Assembly (NCBI RefSeq): GCF_017377855.1
Contig: NZ_JAFREP010000002.1
Span: 62,001-126,000 of the forward strand
Length of the DNA stretch: 64,000 nt
Reading direction: 5' to 3'
Source: Acanthopleuribacter pedis
GTDB lineage: Bacteria; Acidobacteriota; Holophagae; Acanthopleuribacterales; Acanthopleuribacteraceae
In this document: piece by piece, positions 1 through 9,600 of the stretch
How positions within the stretch are numbered: the stretch's first letter is position 1
Layout: each line of letters starts with the position of its first letter
Made by a program: the position numbers and the translations under genes
The notes under the pieces: generated by a model
What the model was told of the DNA's origin: nothing
Seen by the model: only the letters and a program-made list of their open reading frames with translations
The model's database searches: none

Positions 1-213
1 GATTTGGGTGTCGACCACGGTGCGTTCTTCCGCGCCGAACCGGACCGTGCCCGCGTCGCCGAGTTGGCCGCCGCCCTCCGGGTAGAAGAAGGTACGGTCG
101 AACTGAAGCGCCGGCCGGTCCGCGAAGGGTTCAAGGCCCGCGACACGTGTTTCAAAAGGTTGCCGCCAATCGGCGGTAGGATCGAGGTAACAGGGTTCAC
201 AAAAGTGCGCCAT
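1..213 (-). CDS. Alanyl-tRNA editing protein (AlaX-type), 5' part, runs off the left edge
   Basis: A minus-strand reading frame starts with ATG at 213-211 and stays open for 71 codons to the window edge. Its N-terminal part contains the motif FYPEGGGQLGDAG, the hallmark of the AlaRS-like editing domain found in free-standing AlaX proteins and in the second additional domain of alanyl-tRNA synthetase. These enzymes hydrolyse mischarged Ser- or Gly-tRNA(Ala) in the cytoplasm. The motif lies close to the N-terminus, as in AlaX and unlike full-length AlaRS, where several hundred residues of catalytic domain come first. The zinc-binding HxxxH and CxxxH motifs would lie outside the window. A weak GGAAAGG precedes the start. 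The family is seen from the motif; the exact subtype is not determinable here. Confidence 0.8.
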   Translation of the reverse strand, partial: MAHFCEPCYLDPTADWRQPFETRVAGLEPFADRPALQFDRTFFYPEGGGQLGDAGTVRFGAEERTVVDTQI

Positions 214-291
214 AGGAGTAACCTTTCCGGGTCCGTCCAACCATGAGGGTGACCGCGCGGGCCGTGATAGCGACCCACGACGGGGACAGTG

Positions 292-1257
292 TTAGTTGGC
301 GAAGGCCCATTGCTTGGGATTGTCGTCGAGGTGGACCGCAACGGTGTCGCCGATTGCGGCAATCTGTTGCCATAAGCCGTTGTCGAGGGTGACCGCGGCG
401 GCCGCCGCCGAGTTGGTGATTTGATCGGGCCGTCGTGCACCGGCGATGGCGAAATGGTTGGGGCCATGGGTGATCCAGGCCAGTGCCAGTTGCGCCATGC
501 TGATGCCTAAATCGGCCGCGATGGGGCGAAGTTGTGCCAGAGCGTCTTGGACACGAGACCAGTGGGGTTGTGCGAACAGCCGGTGTTGGGCGCGGTGATC
601 GCCTTCCTCGAACTGGTGATCGGCGGTAAATTTATCCGCCAAAATCCCTTGCGCCAAGGGGGAATAGGCCAAAACCGCGATGTTCTTGTCGCGACAGAAG
701 GGGATCAGTTCGCGGTCGTGCATGCGCCAGAACAAGGAGTAAGGCGGCTGCACGCTGTCGATGGGTCCGAACCGCAGCGCTTCTTCCAGTTGGGCACGCG
801 AGAAATTGGATACGCCGATGCCGCGGATTTTGCCCTGCTGCTTGAGGTCGACCAGGGCGGACATCGTCTCTTCAATCGGAACCAAGGGGGTGTTGAAGGT
901 GCCGGCGGGCCAGTGGATTTGATAAAGATCGATTACATCGGTGCCCAGGTTCTCAAGCGAGCGATGGCACGCCTCAAACACCTGATCGCGTTTGAGATGG
1001 TTGCAAAAAACCTTGCTGAGCAAGACCGTCTCTTTGCGTTGGCTGCCGAGTGCCTTGGCGATGATGCGTTCGGCGTGGCCGTTGCCGTACACTTCCGCGG
1101 TATCGAAACTGGTGACGCCCTGGTCGAAGGCCGCGCGCAGGGCCGCGATGGATTCGTTGTCGTCAATGCCGACCCACATGCGTTTGCCCGTTTGCCAGGT
1201 GCCCATGATGACCTTACTAAGGGCGATGTCGCTTGATCCTAGGGGTGCGTATTTCAT
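292..1257 (-). CDS. Aldo/keto reductase
   Basis: A 321-residue protein of the aldo/keto reductase superfamily, NAD(P)H-dependent (alpha/beta)8-barrel oxidoreductases of the cytosol. The catalytic tetrad is visible: Asp52 and Tyr57 in FDTAEVYGNG, Lys82 in LLSKVF and His115 in YQIHWP. The C-terminal cofactor-binding region (IAGARRPDQI) is also typical. The frame is open further upstream to 1335, but ATG at 1257 (MKYAPLGSSD) matches the usual family N-terminus, and the earlier start would overlap the upstream YceI gene. Only 11 bp separate it from that gene, so the two are probably co-transcribed. The substrate cannot be read from sequence; xylose- and tyramine-type AKRs look similar. Confidence 0.9.
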   Translation of the reverse strand: MKYAPLGSSDIALSKVIMGTWQTGKRMWVGIDDNESIAALRAAFDQGVTSFDTAEVYGNGHAERIIAKALGSQRKETVLLSKVFCNHLKRDQVFEACHRSLENLGTDVIDLYQIHWPAGTFNTPLVPIEETMSALVDLKQQGKIRGIGVSNFSRAQLEEALRFGPIDSVQPPYSLFWRMHDRELIPFCRDKNIAVLAYSPLAQGILADKFTADHQFEEGDHRAQHRLFAQPHWSRVQDALAQLRPIAADLGISMAQLALAWITHGPNHFAIAGARRPDQITNSAAAAAVTLDNGLWQQIAAIGDTVAVHLDDNPKQWAFAN

Positions 1258-1268
1258 CCAAAAAACGC

Positions 1269-1844
1269 CTAGTTCGCTTGCCAGGTGCCGCTGAAGGACA
1301 CGAAGGCAATCGGCAGGATCGACTGGTGCGCGCACAACTTCATCATGGCTTCCAGGGGAGCGCCGGTCAGACCGAGGTCGGCCATGCCGACGGCGACGGG
1401 ACGCGGGGTGACCGCTTGCACGGTTTTGGCGTCGGTGCGGATCAGCAGCATGGGGAAGGTGATTTCAGGAGAGAGGCCGCGGTAGTGGAGCTTGGCTTTG
1501 AAGTCGACCATGGCGGTGGTGCCGACGGTTTTGGGCAGTTGATCGGCGGGAAAGGCGCCTTTCAGGACCATTTTGGGGAAGCTGGCCACCTCAAACAACG
1601 CGGTTTTGATATTGGTGTCCCGCGGCGGTAGGGCGGTGTCCAAAGTGTCCAGGTTAACGACCACCTCGAAGGAACCATCCTTGGCGCCGCCGGTCACGGC
1701 GAAGGTCCCGGGCACGGCGGCGATGTTGTCCTTAACAGAAAAAAAATGGACCTTGCCGTCGTCCAATTTCCAGCCGGCACACAGGGGTAAGCTGAACAAA
1801 ACAAAAGCAGTGGCAACAAAAAGCCGTTGGTTCAGGGGATTCAT
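1269..1844 (-). CDS. YceI-family lipid-binding-like periplasmic protein
   Basis: A 191-residue protein with a signal peptide (MNPLNQRLFVATAFVLFSLP then LCAG) followed by one YceI lipocalin-like beta-barrel. Family features are the pattern FEVVVNLDTLDTALPPRDTN, the segment LFEVASFPKM and the closing beta-strand with a Trp (SFSGTWQAN). YceI proteins bind isoprenoid or amphiphilic ligands in the periplasm; no enzymatic role is established. I chose ATG 1844 because GAGGAG lies eight bases upstream and the signal peptide starts there; the longer open frame to 2234 adds a low-complexity Pro/Arg leader. It is the first gene of a probable two-gene operon with the aldo/keto reductase. Confidence 0.85.
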   Translation of the reverse strand: MNPLNQRLFVATAFVLFSLPLCAGWKLDDGKVHFFSVKDNIAAVPGTFAVTGGAKDGSFEVVVNLDTLDTALPPRDTNIKTALFEVASFPKMVLKGAFPADQLPKTVGTTAMVDFKAKLHYRGLSPEITFPMLLIRTDAKTVQAVTPRPVAVGMADLGLTGAPLEAMMKLCAHQSILPIAFVSFSGTWQAN

Positions 1845-2419
1845 GATGATGCTCCTCAAGATCCGTAAGGGGTTGGTAATCGAGCGTCGGGGGAAGAAAC
1901 AGAGAAACAAGAAGGGACCCGACGGGTTGGTGGTATTCAAGCACGGTTCACGATTGGGGACAACGGCCGATGTCGGGGCGGCTGTCCCGTTGGGAAAGGG
2001 CGGGTTGGGGCGTCCTGAAAAAGGTGGCGGCGCGGGGGTGGTGCGATGGGAAGGCCGCGCGGCGGCGGCGTGGGCGCGGGTGGGCGGTAAATGAATGGGG
2101 TTGTACATGGAACGGCGTTCTAAAAAAACATGGCTTTGATTGGGAAAAGGCGGCCCGACACCTTCCCAGTCGCCTCGTATTGTGTTTGAATACTCGCTTT
2201 GGGTTGGTTCTCGAGCCGACACAACCGATTGCAATCCCCACGAATCGTGAATCGGGTGGTGTTTGGCGACACAGGCGCTTTTTGCGATGCGCTTGCGCCG
2301 CTACCTTGGAAGCCCGTGTCGTGTCGGCTGATTCGCGACCTAACCCAACCCGTCAAAGCAATGCCTCGGGAAGCATAGGCCCGTCGCGTTGTGACACCAA
2401 CCTGATGATGTGAGTTGTT
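1845..2419. other. Intergenic region between divergent yceI-like gene and oleA
   Basis: A 575-base GC-rich spacer between two divergent transcription units. It must hold both promoters, but I see no convincing -10/-35 pair. Several overlapping short open frames on both strands are low-complexity Pro/Arg/Gly translations and have no ribosome-binding sites, so I call no gene here. Confidence 0.5.
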
Positions 2420-3463
2420 ATGAAATATTCCCGCGTTTATGTGGATTCCATCCGGTATGTTCTCCCGCCTGTGATCGTTTCCTCGCGCGAGCTGGAAGCG
2501 CGCTTGCGCCCCGTTTACAAAGCGCTGCATATCAGCATGGGACAATTGGAAGTACTAACTGGTGTGCAGGAACGCCGCTGGTGGAAAGATGACGACTCGC
2601 TTTCGGATCGCGGCGCCGAGGCCGCCAAACGCGCGCTCGATGCGGCCGGCATAGACGCCGCCGACTTGGGGGCGCTTGTGTACACCGGTGTGTGCCGCGA
2701 ACAATTCGAACCGGCCACCGCTTGTATGATCGCCTCGCACCTGGGCATTTCCCAGGAAGCCTCCGTCTTCGACCTTTCCAACGCCTGTTTGGGCGCGCTG
2801 AACGGCATTCTCGACATCGCCAACCGCATTGAGTTGGGCCAGATTCGCGCCGGTATGGTGGTTTCTTGCGAGACCTCTCGCGAGATCAACGAAACCATGA
2901 TCAAACGCATGCTTGAAGACCACGACATGGAATTGTTCAAAATGGGTCTGGCGACCTTAACCGGTGGTTCCGGCGCGGTGGCGATTTTGTTGACCGACGG
3001 TTCCTTCGCCCACAAGCCCCGACGCCGTTTGGTCGGAGGGGTGACCCTGACCGACCCCCGTTTCCACGATTTGTGTCACTGGGGGCTCGAGCAAGTGGGT
3101 GCCGACTGGTTCCGTCCGATGATGTCCACCGACTCCGTTGCGGTTTTAAAACACGGGGTGGCCTTGGGGCTCAAAACCTGGAAGGCCTTTCTCAAGCGGT
3201 TGGACTGGACCGTGGACCTCGTTGACAAGGTGATTTGCCACCAGGTCGGCTCGGAGCACCAGAACGCGATCCTGAAATTTTTGGGTATTCCCAACAACAA
3301 AGATTACGTGACCTATCCGTTTTTGGGTAATATCGGCACGGTTTCGGTGCCGATCACGGCAGCCATCGCCGAAGAGCGCGAGTTTCTCAAAGAAGGCGAC
3401 CGCGTGAGTTTTCTAGGCATCGGTTCGGGTTTGAACTGCACCATGCTTGGATTCCAGTGGTAA
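2420..3463 (+). CDS. oleA: OleA, thiolase-superfamily acyl-CoA condensing enzyme for olefin biosynthesis
   Basis: A 347-residue thiolase-fold enzyme. OleA joins two fatty acyl-CoAs head-to-head in a non-decarboxylative Claisen condensation to give a 2-alkyl-3-ketoalkanoic acid, the first step of long-chain olefin synthesis. The nucleophile Cys123 sits in SNACLG, His274 in CHQVG and Asn304 in GNIGT. Glu97 (QFEP) precedes the Cys by 26 residues, the spacing known for the catalytic Glu117/Cys143 pair of Xanthomonas OleA. The C-terminus GIGSGLNCTMLGFQW fits the KAS III-like family. The ribosome-binding site (GTGAG) is weak. The identity is supported by oleB and oleC directly downstream in the same orientation (42-base gap to oleB). 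FabH is the alternative, made unlikely by that context. Confidence 0.93.
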   Translation: MKYSRVYVDSIRYVLPPVIVSSRELEARLRPVYKALHISMGQLEVLTGVQERRWWKDDDSLSDRGAEAAKRALDAAGIDAADLGALVYTGVCREQFEPATACMIASHLGISQEASVFDLSNACLGALNGILDIANRIELGQIRAGMVVSCETSREINETMIKRMLEDHDMELFKMGLATLTGGSGAVAILLTDGSFAHKPRRRLVGGVTLTDPRFHDLCHWGLEQVGADWFRPMMSTDSVAVLKHGVALGLKTWKAFLKRLDWTVDLVDKVICHQVGSEHQNAILKFLGIPNNKDYVTYPFLGNIGTVSVPITAAIAEEREFLKEGDRVSFLGIGSGLNCTMLGFQW

Positions 3464-3505
3464 GCTGCCGGCCCGACGCCCAACGAACAGACAAAGAGAA
3501 GCTGC

Positions 3506-4411
3506 ATGAATATCGATCCCGCCCTGTACCCCTTCGAGCACCATTATTTAGACCGCAACGGTCTGCGCTACCACTACGTGGACGAAGGGCGCGGCTTACC
3601 GGTGGTGATGCTGCACGGCAATCCCACCTGGTCGTTTTACTACCGCAACCTGGTTCAGGAACTATCCAGTGATCACCGCACCATCGTGCCCGATCACATC
3701 GGCTGCGGGTTCTCCGACAAACCCGGCGACGACCGTTACGAATACACCTTGAACAGTCGGGTGGACGACTTGGAAGCCCTTTTGGACCACCTTGGCATTC
3801 ATCGCGACATCACCCTGGTGTTGCACGACTGGGGTGGGATGATCGGCATGGCCTTCGCCACCCGCTATCCCGAGCGGATCCGCCGCCTGGTTGTGCTGAA
3901 CACCTCGGCCTTTTTGTTGCCGCCCAAGAAGGCGTTTCCCGCCGCACTGTGGCTGGTGCGCAACACGCCGCTCGGCCCCCTTTTGGTGCGTGGCTTCAAC
4001 GCCTTCTCTTGGACCGCCGCGCAAATTTGCTGCAAACGGCGCCCCTTGTCGCGCGTCCTCAAAAAAGCCTATACCGCGCCCTACCGCAATTGGGCCGACC
4101 GCATCGCCACCCTGCGTTTTGTGCAAGATATCCCCTTGGCCCCGGGTGATCCGGCCTACGCCATTTGTGAGGATGTTGAGCGCAACGCCGCCCAGTTCCG
4201 GGATCGGCCGATGTTGATTTGCTGGGGCGAGAAGGATTTTGTGTTTTCCACCGAGTTCCTCGACCGCTGGACCGAAACCTTCCCGCAAGCCGAGGTGCAT
4301 CGCTGGCCCGACGGCGGCCACTACATTCTTGAGGACGCCTCGGACGAAATTCTCAAACTGGTGCGCCAATTCCTCGCCGAGCACCCGCTTGAGGTCGCGG
4401 CCGCCTCATGA
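3506..4411 (+). CDS. oleB: OleB, alpha/beta-hydrolase beta-lactone decarboxylase
   Basis: A 301-residue alpha/beta hydrolase of the haloalkane dehalogenase-like branch. The oxyanion/halide region LHGNPTWSFYYRNL, nucleophile Asp108 in VLHDWGG, acid Asp244 in WGEKD and base His272 in DGGHYILED are all visible. An Asp rather than Ser nucleophile is what distinguishes OleB and dehalogenases from esterases. OleB converts the beta-lactone made by OleC into a cis-olefin plus CO2. The start ATG is preceded by AGAGAAG. Its stop overlaps the oleC start by four bases (ATGA), so the two are translationally coupled. Sequence alone would also allow haloalkane dehalogenase; the oleA-oleB-oleC order settles it. 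Confidence 0.93.
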   Translation: MNIDPALYPFEHHYLDRNGLRYHYVDEGRGLPVVMLHGNPTWSFYYRNLVQELSSDHRTIVPDHIGCGFSDKPGDDRYEYTLNSRVDDLEALLDHLGIHRDITLVLHDWGGMIGMAFATRYPERIRRLVVLNTSAFLLPPKKAFPAALWLVRNTPLGPLLVRGFNAFSWTAAQICCKRRPLSRVLKKAYTAPYRNWADRIATLRFVQDIPLAPGDPAYAICEDVERNAAQFRDRPMLICWGEKDFVFSTEFLDRWTETFPQAEVHRWPDGGHYILEDASDEILKLVRQFLAEHPLEVAAAS

Positions 4412-6057
4412 GCGAAGCGCTCGTCAACATCGCGGCGTACCTGCCCAAGATAGCGGCCCAACAACCCCACACCTTCGGGGTGGTTTTCCCGGAAACCCGC
4501 GACGGGGAAGGGCGCGTCGCCTACACCCATTTTACCTACGCGCAGCTTGACCGCGAATGCGACCGGGTCGCTTGGGCGCTGACCGAGTACGGCATTCGCC
4601 GCGGTGATCGCGTGGTGTTGATGGTCAAACCCAGTTTGGCTTTTTTCGCGCTGACCTTTGCTTTATTCAAGATGGGCACCGTTCCCGTGTTTGTGGACCC
4701 GGGGATGGGCGTGAAAAACCTAAAAAAATGTTTGGAAGAGGCGGAACCCGACGCCTTCGTCGGGGTGCCTAAAGCCCACGTGGCCCGTTTGCTGTTGCGC
4801 TGGCCGCGCGTGCGCAAGCTGGTGACGGTCGGCCGCAAGCTGTGGGGTGGGGAAACCTTGCAGAACCTGTGCGCCGCCGTGCGGGACAAGGGCGCTTTTG
4901 CCACCGCGGATACCCGCGCCGAGGATTTGGCCGCGATTCTGTTCACCAGCGGCAGTACCGGTCCCCCCAAGGGGGCCGTCTACAGTCACGGCATTTTTGA
5001 CAGCCAGGTGCGCTTGCTCGGCAAAACCTACGGGATTCAGCCGGGCGAAGTGGATTTGGCGACCTTTCCGTTGTTTGCTTTGTTTGCGCCCGCCCTGGGC
5101 ATGACCGCGATTGTCCCCGACATGGACGCCACCCGGCCCGCCGACGTGGATCCCGTCAAAATTTTTGAAGCGATTGAGAATTTTGGGGTGACCAACATGT
5201 TTGGTTCGCCCGCGTTGCTGAATACCGTCAGCCGCTATGCCGTTGCCAACGGCGTGACCTGTCCCTCGTTGAGGCGGGTTATCTCCGCCGGTGCGCCGGT
5301 CAGTCCCGCCGTCCTGCGCCGCATGGCGCGGTTGATGCCGGAGGGCGTGCAGGTGTTCACCCCATACGGCGCCACGGAGTCACTGCCCGTGTGCAACATC
5401 GGGTCGGCCGTGATTTTGGCGGAAACCGAAACCCTCACCGATCAGGGCCGCGGCGTGTGTGTCGGGTTTCCGGTTGAGGAAATGGAAGTCCGCATTATCG
5501 CGATCAACGACGCCGAGTTGGAAACCTGGGACGACCGTCTGGCGCTGCCGCCCGGTGAAGTGGGCGAGGTGGTGGTCAAGGGGCCGGTGGTGACCCGTCG
5601 TTATTTCAACCGTGAGCAGGCGACCCGCGAACACAAGATGAAAGACGGGGATCAGGTGCGCCACCGCATGGGCGACTTGGGTTATTTCGACGAACAAGGA
5701 CGGCTGTGGTTTTGCGGGCGCAAGGCGCACCGGGTGCAAACCGCACAACGGCTGTTGTTCACCGTTCAGGTTGAAGGCGTGTTTAACAGCCATCCCGATG
5801 TGTACCGAAGCGCCTTGGTCGGCACGGGTGCTGATGCCGCGGCGCAGGAACCGGTGGTGTTTCTCGAATTGGAAACCAACCGCGCCTCGGGAAAAAGTGA
5901 GCAGGCGATCATTTCGGAATTGCGGGAACTGGCGCTCCAGTTTGAGCATACCGCGGTGATTGAGCGCTTTATCGTTCACCCGGGTTTTCCCGTGGATATC
6001 CGTCACAACGCGAAGATCTTCCGTGAAAAGCTGCGCGCGGAATTGAGCGGCGCTTAG
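4408..6057 (+). CDS. oleC: OleC, ATP-dependent beta-lactone synthetase
   Basis: A 549-residue member of the acyl-adenylate-forming (ANL) superfamily. OleC uses ATP to convert the beta-hydroxy acid made by OleD into a beta-lactone. The AMP-binding P-loop LFTSGSTGPPKGAVYSHG lies at about residues 179-195, the A5 motif TPYGATESLPV at about 310-322, and the A7-like MGDLGYFDEQGRLWFCGRK near 425-443. The C-terminal domain reads VQTAQRLLFTVQVE. The gene overlaps oleB by ATGA. Oddly, no oleD (NADPH-dependent 2-alkyl-3-ketoalkanoate reductase) follows; the next gene is a response regulator 185 bases away, so the reductase must be supplied from elsewhere. After the stop comes a run of T (about 6076-6083) without a clear stem. 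Confidence 0.93.
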   Translation: MSEALVNIAAYLPKIAAQQPHTFGVVFPETRDGEGRVAYTHFTYAQLDRECDRVAWALTEYGIRRGDRVVLMVKPSLAFFALTFALFKMGTVPVFVDPGMGVKNLKKCLEEAEPDAFVGVPKAHVARLLLRWPRVRKLVTVGRKLWGGETLQNLCAAVRDKGAFATADTRAEDLAAILFTSGSTGPPKGAVYSHGIFDSQVRLLGKTYGIQPGEVDLATFPLFALFAPALGMTAIVPDMDATRPADVDPVKIFEAIENFGVTNMFGSPALLNTVSRYAVANGVTCPSLRRVISAGAPVSPAVLRRMARLMPEGVQVFTPYGATESLPVCNIGSAVILAETETLTDQGRGVCVGFPVEEMEVRIIAINDAELETWDDRLALPPGEVGEVVVKGPVVTRRYFNREQATREHKMKDGDQVRHRMGDLGYFDEQGRLWFCGRKAHRVQTAQRLLFTVQVEGVFNSHPDVYRSALVGTGADAAAQEPVVFLELETNRASGKSEQAIISELRELALQFEHTAVIERFIVHPGFPVDIRHNAKIFREKLRAELSGA

Positions 6058-6242
6058 TTCGTGTAATAGTATTGGTTTTTTTTGTTTTATGAACAATCGG
6101 TCATACCAAAAGGCACGAGGAGGCGCTATACTGGGGGTACTTCCATTGCCACAAAAGAATCGATCCGAACCCTTCGGCGAAGGTGTGCAGCCTCGTAAGC
6201 ACAGCGCTTTTTCGGCACTGAGACTCTTGAAAAGGATGGTCC

Positions 6243-6638
6243 ATGGACAATCCCGAGCTGCTGATTGTCGACGACGAGCCTGTCAATATTCAGGTTCTGA
6301 GCGCGGTACTCAAGGATCGTTACCGCATTCGGTTTGCCGTTTCCGGCGAGCAGGCTTTGGCGATGGTGCAGGACCATCCGCCGGATCTCATTTTGCTCGA
6401 CATCATGATGCCGGACATGAGTGGTATCGAACTGTGTAAATTACTGAAAGCAAAACCGGCTACCCAATCCGTTCCCATTTTATTCGTGACCTCTAATCAA
6501 GAACGCGAGGTAGAAGTGGAGGGGCTTTCCGTCGGCGCCATGGATTTTATTTACAAGCCGATTCGCCCTCATTTGGTGCGTGCCCGCGTCGCCAATTACC
6601 TCGAATTGAAGTCGGCGCGCGATCAACTCGCGGGTTAG
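6243..6638 (+). CDS. Stand-alone response regulator (single REC domain)
   Basis: A 131-residue CheY-like receiver domain with no output domain. The acidic pair Asp10/Asp11 (IVDDEP), phospho-acceptor Asp53 (LLDIMMPD), the switch Thr/Ser in FVTSNQ and the conserved Lys105 (IYKP) are all present, so it should be phosphorylatable. AAAAGG lies eight bases before the ATG. Ten bases separate its stop from the large hybrid kinase gene, indicating an operon in which this protein is probably a phosphotransfer partner or regulator of that kinase. Confidence 0.92.
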   Translation: MDNPELLIVDDEPVNIQVLSAVLKDRYRIRFAVSGEQALAMVQDHPPDLILLDIMMPDMSGIELCKLLKAKPATQSVPILFVTSNQEREVEVEGLSVGAMDFIYKPIRPHLVRARVANYLELKSARDQLAG

Positions 6639-6648
6639 CCGTCCACGG

Positions 6649-9600
6649 ATGAACACGAGGCACGTTTTGCCACAAGCCAACCCCATGTCACGCCTGCTTG
6701 CGTCCGCCGATATTGCCGGTTGGACCTTGGACCTGCAAAGCGGAACGCTGGAATGGAACGCCGGGATGTGTCGGTTGCACGATTGTACCGAGGGACCGGA
6801 GAACCTCGCCACCTGGTCGGCGCTGATTGGCGAACCGGGAGTACCGGATGCCTTGGGTGATCCAGGCGCTTGGGACGGTCCGTCTTATCAATGGTCCTAT
6901 GTCGCACCCGGCGCCCATCAGGGCACCCTTACCGTGACCGTTGTACCTACAGGAAACGAACACTTGCTTCAGGGTGTGGCGACCTTTCGTGCCGCGCTGG
7001 AAAACGAGATGCCAAGCGACTTGCTCGCTCAAATGGTTGATCGGGTGGATACCGGGATCACCCTCGCGAAGGTCGATACGCCCTACCATTTATGTTACGT
7101 AAACGACCGCTTTCTTCAGTTAACCGGTTACGCGCGGTCCGAGGTAATGGATCGCGATGTGCGCATGCTTCATGGTGATGAAACCAATCAAGAGGGCAAG
7201 CAGGACCTCTTTGAGGTGTTGGAGACGGGTTTTAAGGGCAGTACCGTGCTGCGCAACTACCGCAAAGATCAATCCGTTTTCTACAACCAAATTAACCTTT
7301 ACCCGCTGCTGGATCGGCACGGCAAGGTGAGCCACATCATGGCGACCCAGCGTGATGTCAGCCTTCAGAAAGAATTGGAATTTCAGAGTGTTCGCCACCA
7401 AAAACTCTTTGAGATGGTGTTTCAGTGCGCCACCGTCGGCCTGGCCTTGCTCGACACCAACGGCCGTCCCTTCCAGATTAATCCCGCCTTAGTCACTTTT
7501 TTAGGGCGGTCCGAGGCGGAAATTTATACCCAGCCACCGACTGCTTGGAGTGTCGACGAACCCATTGCGGCTGACAGCTTGGAGGGCGAAAACGCCCTGG
7601 GTCGCCGGGTTAAGCGCTACAAACGGCCCGACGGTTCGCTGCTTTGGGGCCGGGAAACCACGACCGAAATTCAAGTTGAAGGCGAAGCCGGCGTCAAAAG
7701 CTACTTGTTGCTGATTATTGAGGACATCACCGAAAGCCGGCGCATGTTGGCGCAAAAGAAAACCGCCGAATTCGAATTGCAGGCCATGTCGACCCGCCTT
7801 TCTCTTGCCATTCAACCCGCGCAAATTGGCATCTGGGATTTTGATCTCGCCACCCAGGAACTCATTTGGGACGAGCGCATGTTCCAACTCTACGGAATGA
7901 GCGCCGATGCGTTTTCCGGTGCCTACGATGCCTGGGTTCGTGGTGTGCATCCCGATGATTTGGCCGCCGCGGAAGCAGCCCTAAATGCCGCCATAGCGGG
8001 CGAAGCGGTGTTCGATACCGTTTTTCGGGTGCGCTATCCTACCGGTGAAATTCGCCACCTCAAAGCGGACGCGATGGTGTTGACCGATGAGCAGGGTCAC
8101 CCCACCCGAATGATCGGGACCAACTACGACATCACCGACCGTATCGACACCGAAAACAACCTGAAATACCAAAACGCCTTGCTCCAAGCCCAGCAGGATA
8201 CATCCCCGGCCGGGATGCTCATTCTCCAGCAACCGGGTCGGGCCACCTGTTGCCGGTGGAATCGGCGCTTTCTCGATATTTGGGCCTTGAGCGAAGCGGA
8301 AATGCGGGCCGCCGACCTCGAGGCGCTTTTGGCCGTCATGCGCGACAAGGTCCGGCGAAACAGCGAGGACAAAAACAGCTTGTTCGAGACCAACACGACC
8401 ACCTGGGCGCTGGAACTGGAATTGAAACACGACGTTTCCATCGAAGTCTATGGTCAGCCCGTGCTCGATCAGGGGGCGCGGTCCATGGGGTACGTGTGGT
8501 TTTTCTTTGATGTCAGTGTGCGCAAGGCCGCGGAAACCCGTTTGCGTGAGGCCCTCGCTGAAAGCAGTCGTTTGGTGGGTCTGATGCAGGGGCGTGAGCA
8601 ACGGATTCTCGAACTCAAAAGCGAAGTTAACCTGGCCGCCGTCTCCTTGGGAAGAACCAAACCCTACCTTTTGGACACTGGTGAAGAGGTGCCGATTGAT
8701 GAAAACGAGGTGCCGCAAACCGCACCCGAGGGCATGAACGATTGGCTTGAAAATCTGCGCCGTGCGGGTGGGGGATTCCGCAACGCGCTGTCGATTGCCG
8801 AGGACTTGGAAATACAGAAGCAACGGGCGGCGCATTTGGCGATGCGCGCCGAGCGTGCCAACCGCGCCAAAAGTAATTTTTTGGCCAACATGAGCCACGA
8901 AATTCGGACGCCGCTCAACGCCGTGATTGGGATTGCCGAGCTTTTGTCCGATTCGCCGCTTAACAAATACCAACGCGAAATGCTCGGCAAACTGGACGCC
9001 TCGGCACGGACGCTGCTCAGCATCATCAACGACATCCTCGATTTCTCCAAAATTGAGGCCAACCAGATTGAAATTGAAGACGAGCAGTTTGACCTGGTGG
9101 AACTTTTGGAGAATTTGGCGGGGATGACCGCCACCCGGATGGGTGACCAAGATCTGGAAGTGTTGTTCGATATTCCCAACCATTTAAATCGGTTCCTCAG
9201 GGGTGACGGTCTGCGGCTTAGCCAGGTGCTTATTAATCTGTTGGGCAATGCCGTCAAGTTCACCGAGGCCGGTCAGGTCGTGTTGGCCATGCGCCAGGAA
9301 GCGCGCGACGATGAGCGGGCTGATTTCTACTTTGAGGTCAGCGATACCGGGATCGGCATGAGTGAGGATCAAGTGGCGCGGCTTTTTCTGCCGTTTACCC
9401 AGGCTGACGCCTCGATGACGCGGCGGTTTGGCGGTACCGGTTTGGGATTGTCCATTTGCAAGAGTTTGGTTGAATTAATGGATGGATCCATTGAGGTGGA
9501 GAGTCGACTCGGGGAAGGCAGTACCTTTCGGGTACGCATCCCCATGGCGATTTGTGGTGCGCGCACCTTGTGCGGTTTGGAGCAACTGAATCTGCCCGAA

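Noticed and set aside
6104..6132. A TATACT box upstream of the response regulator as a promoter
   Set aside because: No acceptable -35 hexamer at 16-18 bases; too weak to call.
7981..9183. A 400-codon minus-strand ORF inside the hybrid kinase gene
   Set aside because: It is a shadow of the GC-rich coding strand; its translation has no domain and the kinase on the other strand is unmistakable.
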